Below are positions 62,120 through 64,000 of a stretch of DNA of 64,000 nucleotides, piece by piece. The notes beneath the pieces are model-generated. The model had not been told where the DNA came from, made no database searches, and saw nothing but the letters and a program-made list of their open reading frames with translations. Made by a program: the position numbers and the translations under genes. The number at the start of each line of letters is the position of its first letter. Within the stretch, counting starts at the first letter, position 1. The stretch is from Aquirufa sp038041145 (GTDB lineage Bacteria; Bacteroidota; Bacteroidia; Cytophagales; Spirosomataceae): contig CAYHOB010000006.1 of assembly GCA_964358165.1 (NCBI GenBank), positions 1 to 64,000 on the forward strand, written 5' to 3'.

Positions 62120-62121
62120 CT

Positions 62122-63714
62122 ATGTTAACCTACCTACGTATTTTAGCTTTTTCGCTTTTGGCATTTGCGGGAATCGCCCAATCCAAATGTTTGAATTACC
62201 ATGCCGTCATTGTCAACCAAAATCCCTTAGATATTCCAGGCAATACAGTGGCGAATCTTCCCTATAGTTCAGCAGATGTATGTATAAAATTTAGTTTATT
62301 GGGGTATTCAGGCCAATTGGAATATGAGGAAGTTCAATGCACTCGAACGGATTCCTATGGATTAGTTAATTTAAACATTGGTGCTGGGAGTAAGGGAGAC
62401 ATACAAGTTTTAAGCAATCAAGGAAAGTACAGCTCCTTTGACGCAGTCATTTGGGATACGCATCCTAAAAAATTGAAAGTTGACGTGAGCTTTGACCAAG
62501 GAAAAACATTCAGCACGGTCAGTGAGCAAGCCTTAAATTATTCAGCTTATGCACTCTACGCAGAAAGCGTGGATTACCAAAATGTCCGTTCGGCACCAAC
62601 CAAATTATCCCAATTTACAGATGATATTCAAGTCGTTAAACTCAACGATTTGGTACCTATTAAAGCCGACATTGACAAAAATAGACTAGATATTCAAAGC
62701 GTGATGTCTAGCAATTCACAAGCCAATAATCAAATTGCGGTCATCAATCAATCCATTAAGGAAATCGATATACTCAATGACTCACAAAACTATCGCTTAG
62801 ATCAATTGCTGACAAGGTATAACGCGCACAATGGTGTCATCGAAAACCTCAACTTTACCTACGAAAGACTTCAAAATAAATCAACAGCTGTTAATTTAGG
62901 AGGATCTCTCCCCACAGATGGATTATATCCCAGCCAGAAGGCTGTTAAAACCTACATAGATGCGCAAACCACTGTACCTGCGACGGCTACTGTCGCTGGA
63001 AAGATTCAATTGGCAGGTGATTTAACAGGCAATTACTTAGAACCTCGCATCGCAGCAAGTGCGGTAAATACATCCAAACTCGCAGACAACAGTGTTACAA
63101 CGAGTAAAATCGTCGATGCGAATGTGACCGATGCGAAAATTGTCTCCATGCAAACATCCAAATTAACGGGAATAACTGCTGTTACGAATGGAGGAACGGG
63201 TGTCAATAATCTCACAGGAATCGTACGGGCAAATGGAACAGGAGCATTTAGTACCACATCCTATGGAAGCTTTTATGATGTAACAGATCAAATAGCCGCA
63301 GTAGCTGACTCTGCAACAGTCGTAAGAATTGGCAATACAGATTTTGCTTCAGGTGTTTCGATCGTAGATAACACCAAAATCACGGTGGAAAAACCAGGGG
63401 TTTATAACATTATTTTCTCCGCTCAGGTAGATCGTTTAGGAGGAACCAGTCCACAAAGAATGACCATTTGGATTCGTAAAAATGGAGTTGATTTGCCAGG
63501 AACAGCAGGGGAAGTCATTGTTAATGGAAGTCCAGCCATCGCGGCGATGATTCCTTCGTGGAATTTCTTACATATTTTAGAAGCAGGCGATAACATTGAA
63601 TTTATGTTTAGCGTTTCACAACCCCAAATATATTTAAACCATAAGCTAGAAACGACTACTCCGAGAAGGCCAGAATCTCCTTCGTTTTGTGTGACGGTTA
63701 CTCAAGAAAATTAA
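62122..63714 (+). CDS. Large secreted protein with C1q/TNF-like C-terminus
   Basis: A 530-residue exported protein with a signal peptide (about 1-21). The N-terminal half is a beta-rich domain (about 25-150). A helical region follows (about 170-260), then a Thr/Ala-rich repeat stretch (KLADNSVTTSKIVDANVTDAK, about 316-340). The C-terminus (about 390-530) resembles C1q/TNF-like folds (VEKPGVYNIIFSAQVDRLGG). Such layouts occur in Bacteroidota surface proteins and tail-fibre-like stalks. No T9SS sorting domain is clear. Confidence 0.65.
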   Translation: MLTYLRILAFSLLAFAGIAQSKCLNYHAVIVNQNPLDIPGNTVANLPYSSADVCIKFSLLGYSGQLEYEEVQCTRTDSYGLVNLNIGAGSKGDIQVLSNQGKYSSFDAVIWDTHPKKLKVDVSFDQGKTFSTVSEQALNYSAYALYAESVDYQNVRSAPTKLSQFTDDIQVVKLNDLVPIKADIDKNRLDIQSVMSSNSQANNQIAVINQSIKEIDILNDSQNYRLDQLLTRYNAHNGVIENLNFTYERLQNKSTAVNLGGSLPTDGLYPSQKAVKTYIDAQTTVPATATVAGKIQLAGDLTGNYLEPRIAASAVNTSKLADNSVTTSKIVDANVTDAKIVSMQTSKLTGITAVTNGGTGVNNLTGIVRANGTGAFSTTSYGSFYDVTDQIAAVADSATVVRIGNTDFASGVSIVDNTKITVEKPGVYNIIFSAQVDRLGGTSPQRMTIWIRKNGVDLPGTAGEVIVNGSPAIAAMIPSWNFLHILEAGDNIEFMFSVSQPQIYLNHKLETTTPRRPESPSFCVTVTQEN

Positions 63715-63735
63715 TTGATACCTATGCGCTTTATT

Positions 63736-64000
63736 TCATATGGCCAAAGCCTTCAATGCACGAACCAATTGATCCAATTCAGCTGTTGACGTAAAGACAT
63801 TGGGCGTAATTCTGCAACCATGTACCCCATTTCCATCGATGGCCACGGTATAAATCTGGTAATCATCCATTAAACGTTTGGCTAATTCAGCAGGTTTTAA
63901 TGTGTCAATCCCCACATTTGCGATGGCGCAATGACGCATGGAATCTTCCGGGGTATTCACTTGTATGCCAGGAATATTTCGAACTTGTTTCGTCCAATAT
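63736..64000 (-). CDS. Class V aminotransferase, C-terminal part
   Basis: The 3' part of a gene that continues beyond the window end. The visible frame reads YWTKQVRNIPGIQVNTPED and then MRHCAIANVGIDTLKPAELA, with the C-terminal VDGNGVHGCRITPNVF-type segment. This matches the small domain of class V PLP enzymes related to isopenicillin-N epimerase or cysteine desulfurase-like proteins. The PLP lysine is not in view. The stop codon is at 63736. Confidence 0.75.
   Translation of the reverse strand, partial: YWTKQVRNIPGIQVNTPEDSMRHCAIANVGIDTLKPAELAKRLMDDYQIYTVAIDGNGVHGCRITPNVFTSTAELDQLVRALKALAI

Overview
The window looks like a chromosome segment of a Bacteroidota bacterium, most likely order Cytophagales. 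GC content is moderate by eye. The evidence is the outer-membrane cluster with order uppS-bamA-ompH-ompH, the gldG-dnaN pair, a T9SS-type sorting domain on a DUF1501 protein, promoter boxes of the Bacteroidota form TAnnTTTG, and a Sec-type (clade II) nitrous oxide reductase cluster with a fasciclin lipoprotein. I cannot name a genus from sequence alone.

Region by region. 0-30 kb is housekeeping: DAHP synthase/chorismate mutase, proline dehydrogenase-lspA-TSUP exporter, an envelope operon (two beta-barrel proteins, uppS, bamA, two ompH), a DUF1800/DUF1501 pair, secA, proB, aat, an arginine cluster (GNAT, argG, argC, argD), a ppiD-like chaperone, gldG, dnaN, a thioredoxin-like protein and terC. 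The gaps of this part hold an unusual family of heptameric tandem repeats. In most cases the array starts exactly at the stop codon of the preceding gene.

31.1-37.6 kb is an AT-rich accessory region. A tRNA-Val gene is followed by an island of about 4.7 kb, bounded by near-identical 77/78-bp direct repeats. These repeats duplicate the tRNA 3' end and its terminator. Inside are several unrecognised small proteins, a PLD-like nuclease with TPRs, and a zeta-toxin-like kinase with an overlapping small partner gene. No integrase is visible. Beyond the right repeat lie an HNH endonuclease and a toxin-antitoxin pair whose toxin is frameshifted.

37.6-48.4 kb is a catabolic block: a sulfatase, three secreted esterases, an AtuA/DUF1446 protein with its small partner, a CitMHS-type transporter, a thiolase and a fused 3-oxoacid CoA-transferase. 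Most genes sit in two divergent units around a possible operator. The likely logic is extracellular ester cleavage, acid uptake, CoA activation and thiolysis; the substrate is unknown. 48.5-51.2 kb holds two secreted proteins with a shared N-terminal module and tail-fibre-like features.

51.2-60.1 kb is a nitrous oxide respiration cluster: cytochrome c, nosZ, fasciclin lipoprotein, a membrane-NosL fusion, nosD, nosF and nosY on the minus strand. Divergent from it are a Crp/Fnr regulator and a polytopic His-rich membrane protein. 60.2-64 kb holds a flavoprotein, two exported proteins and the 3' end of a class V aminotransferase running off the window.
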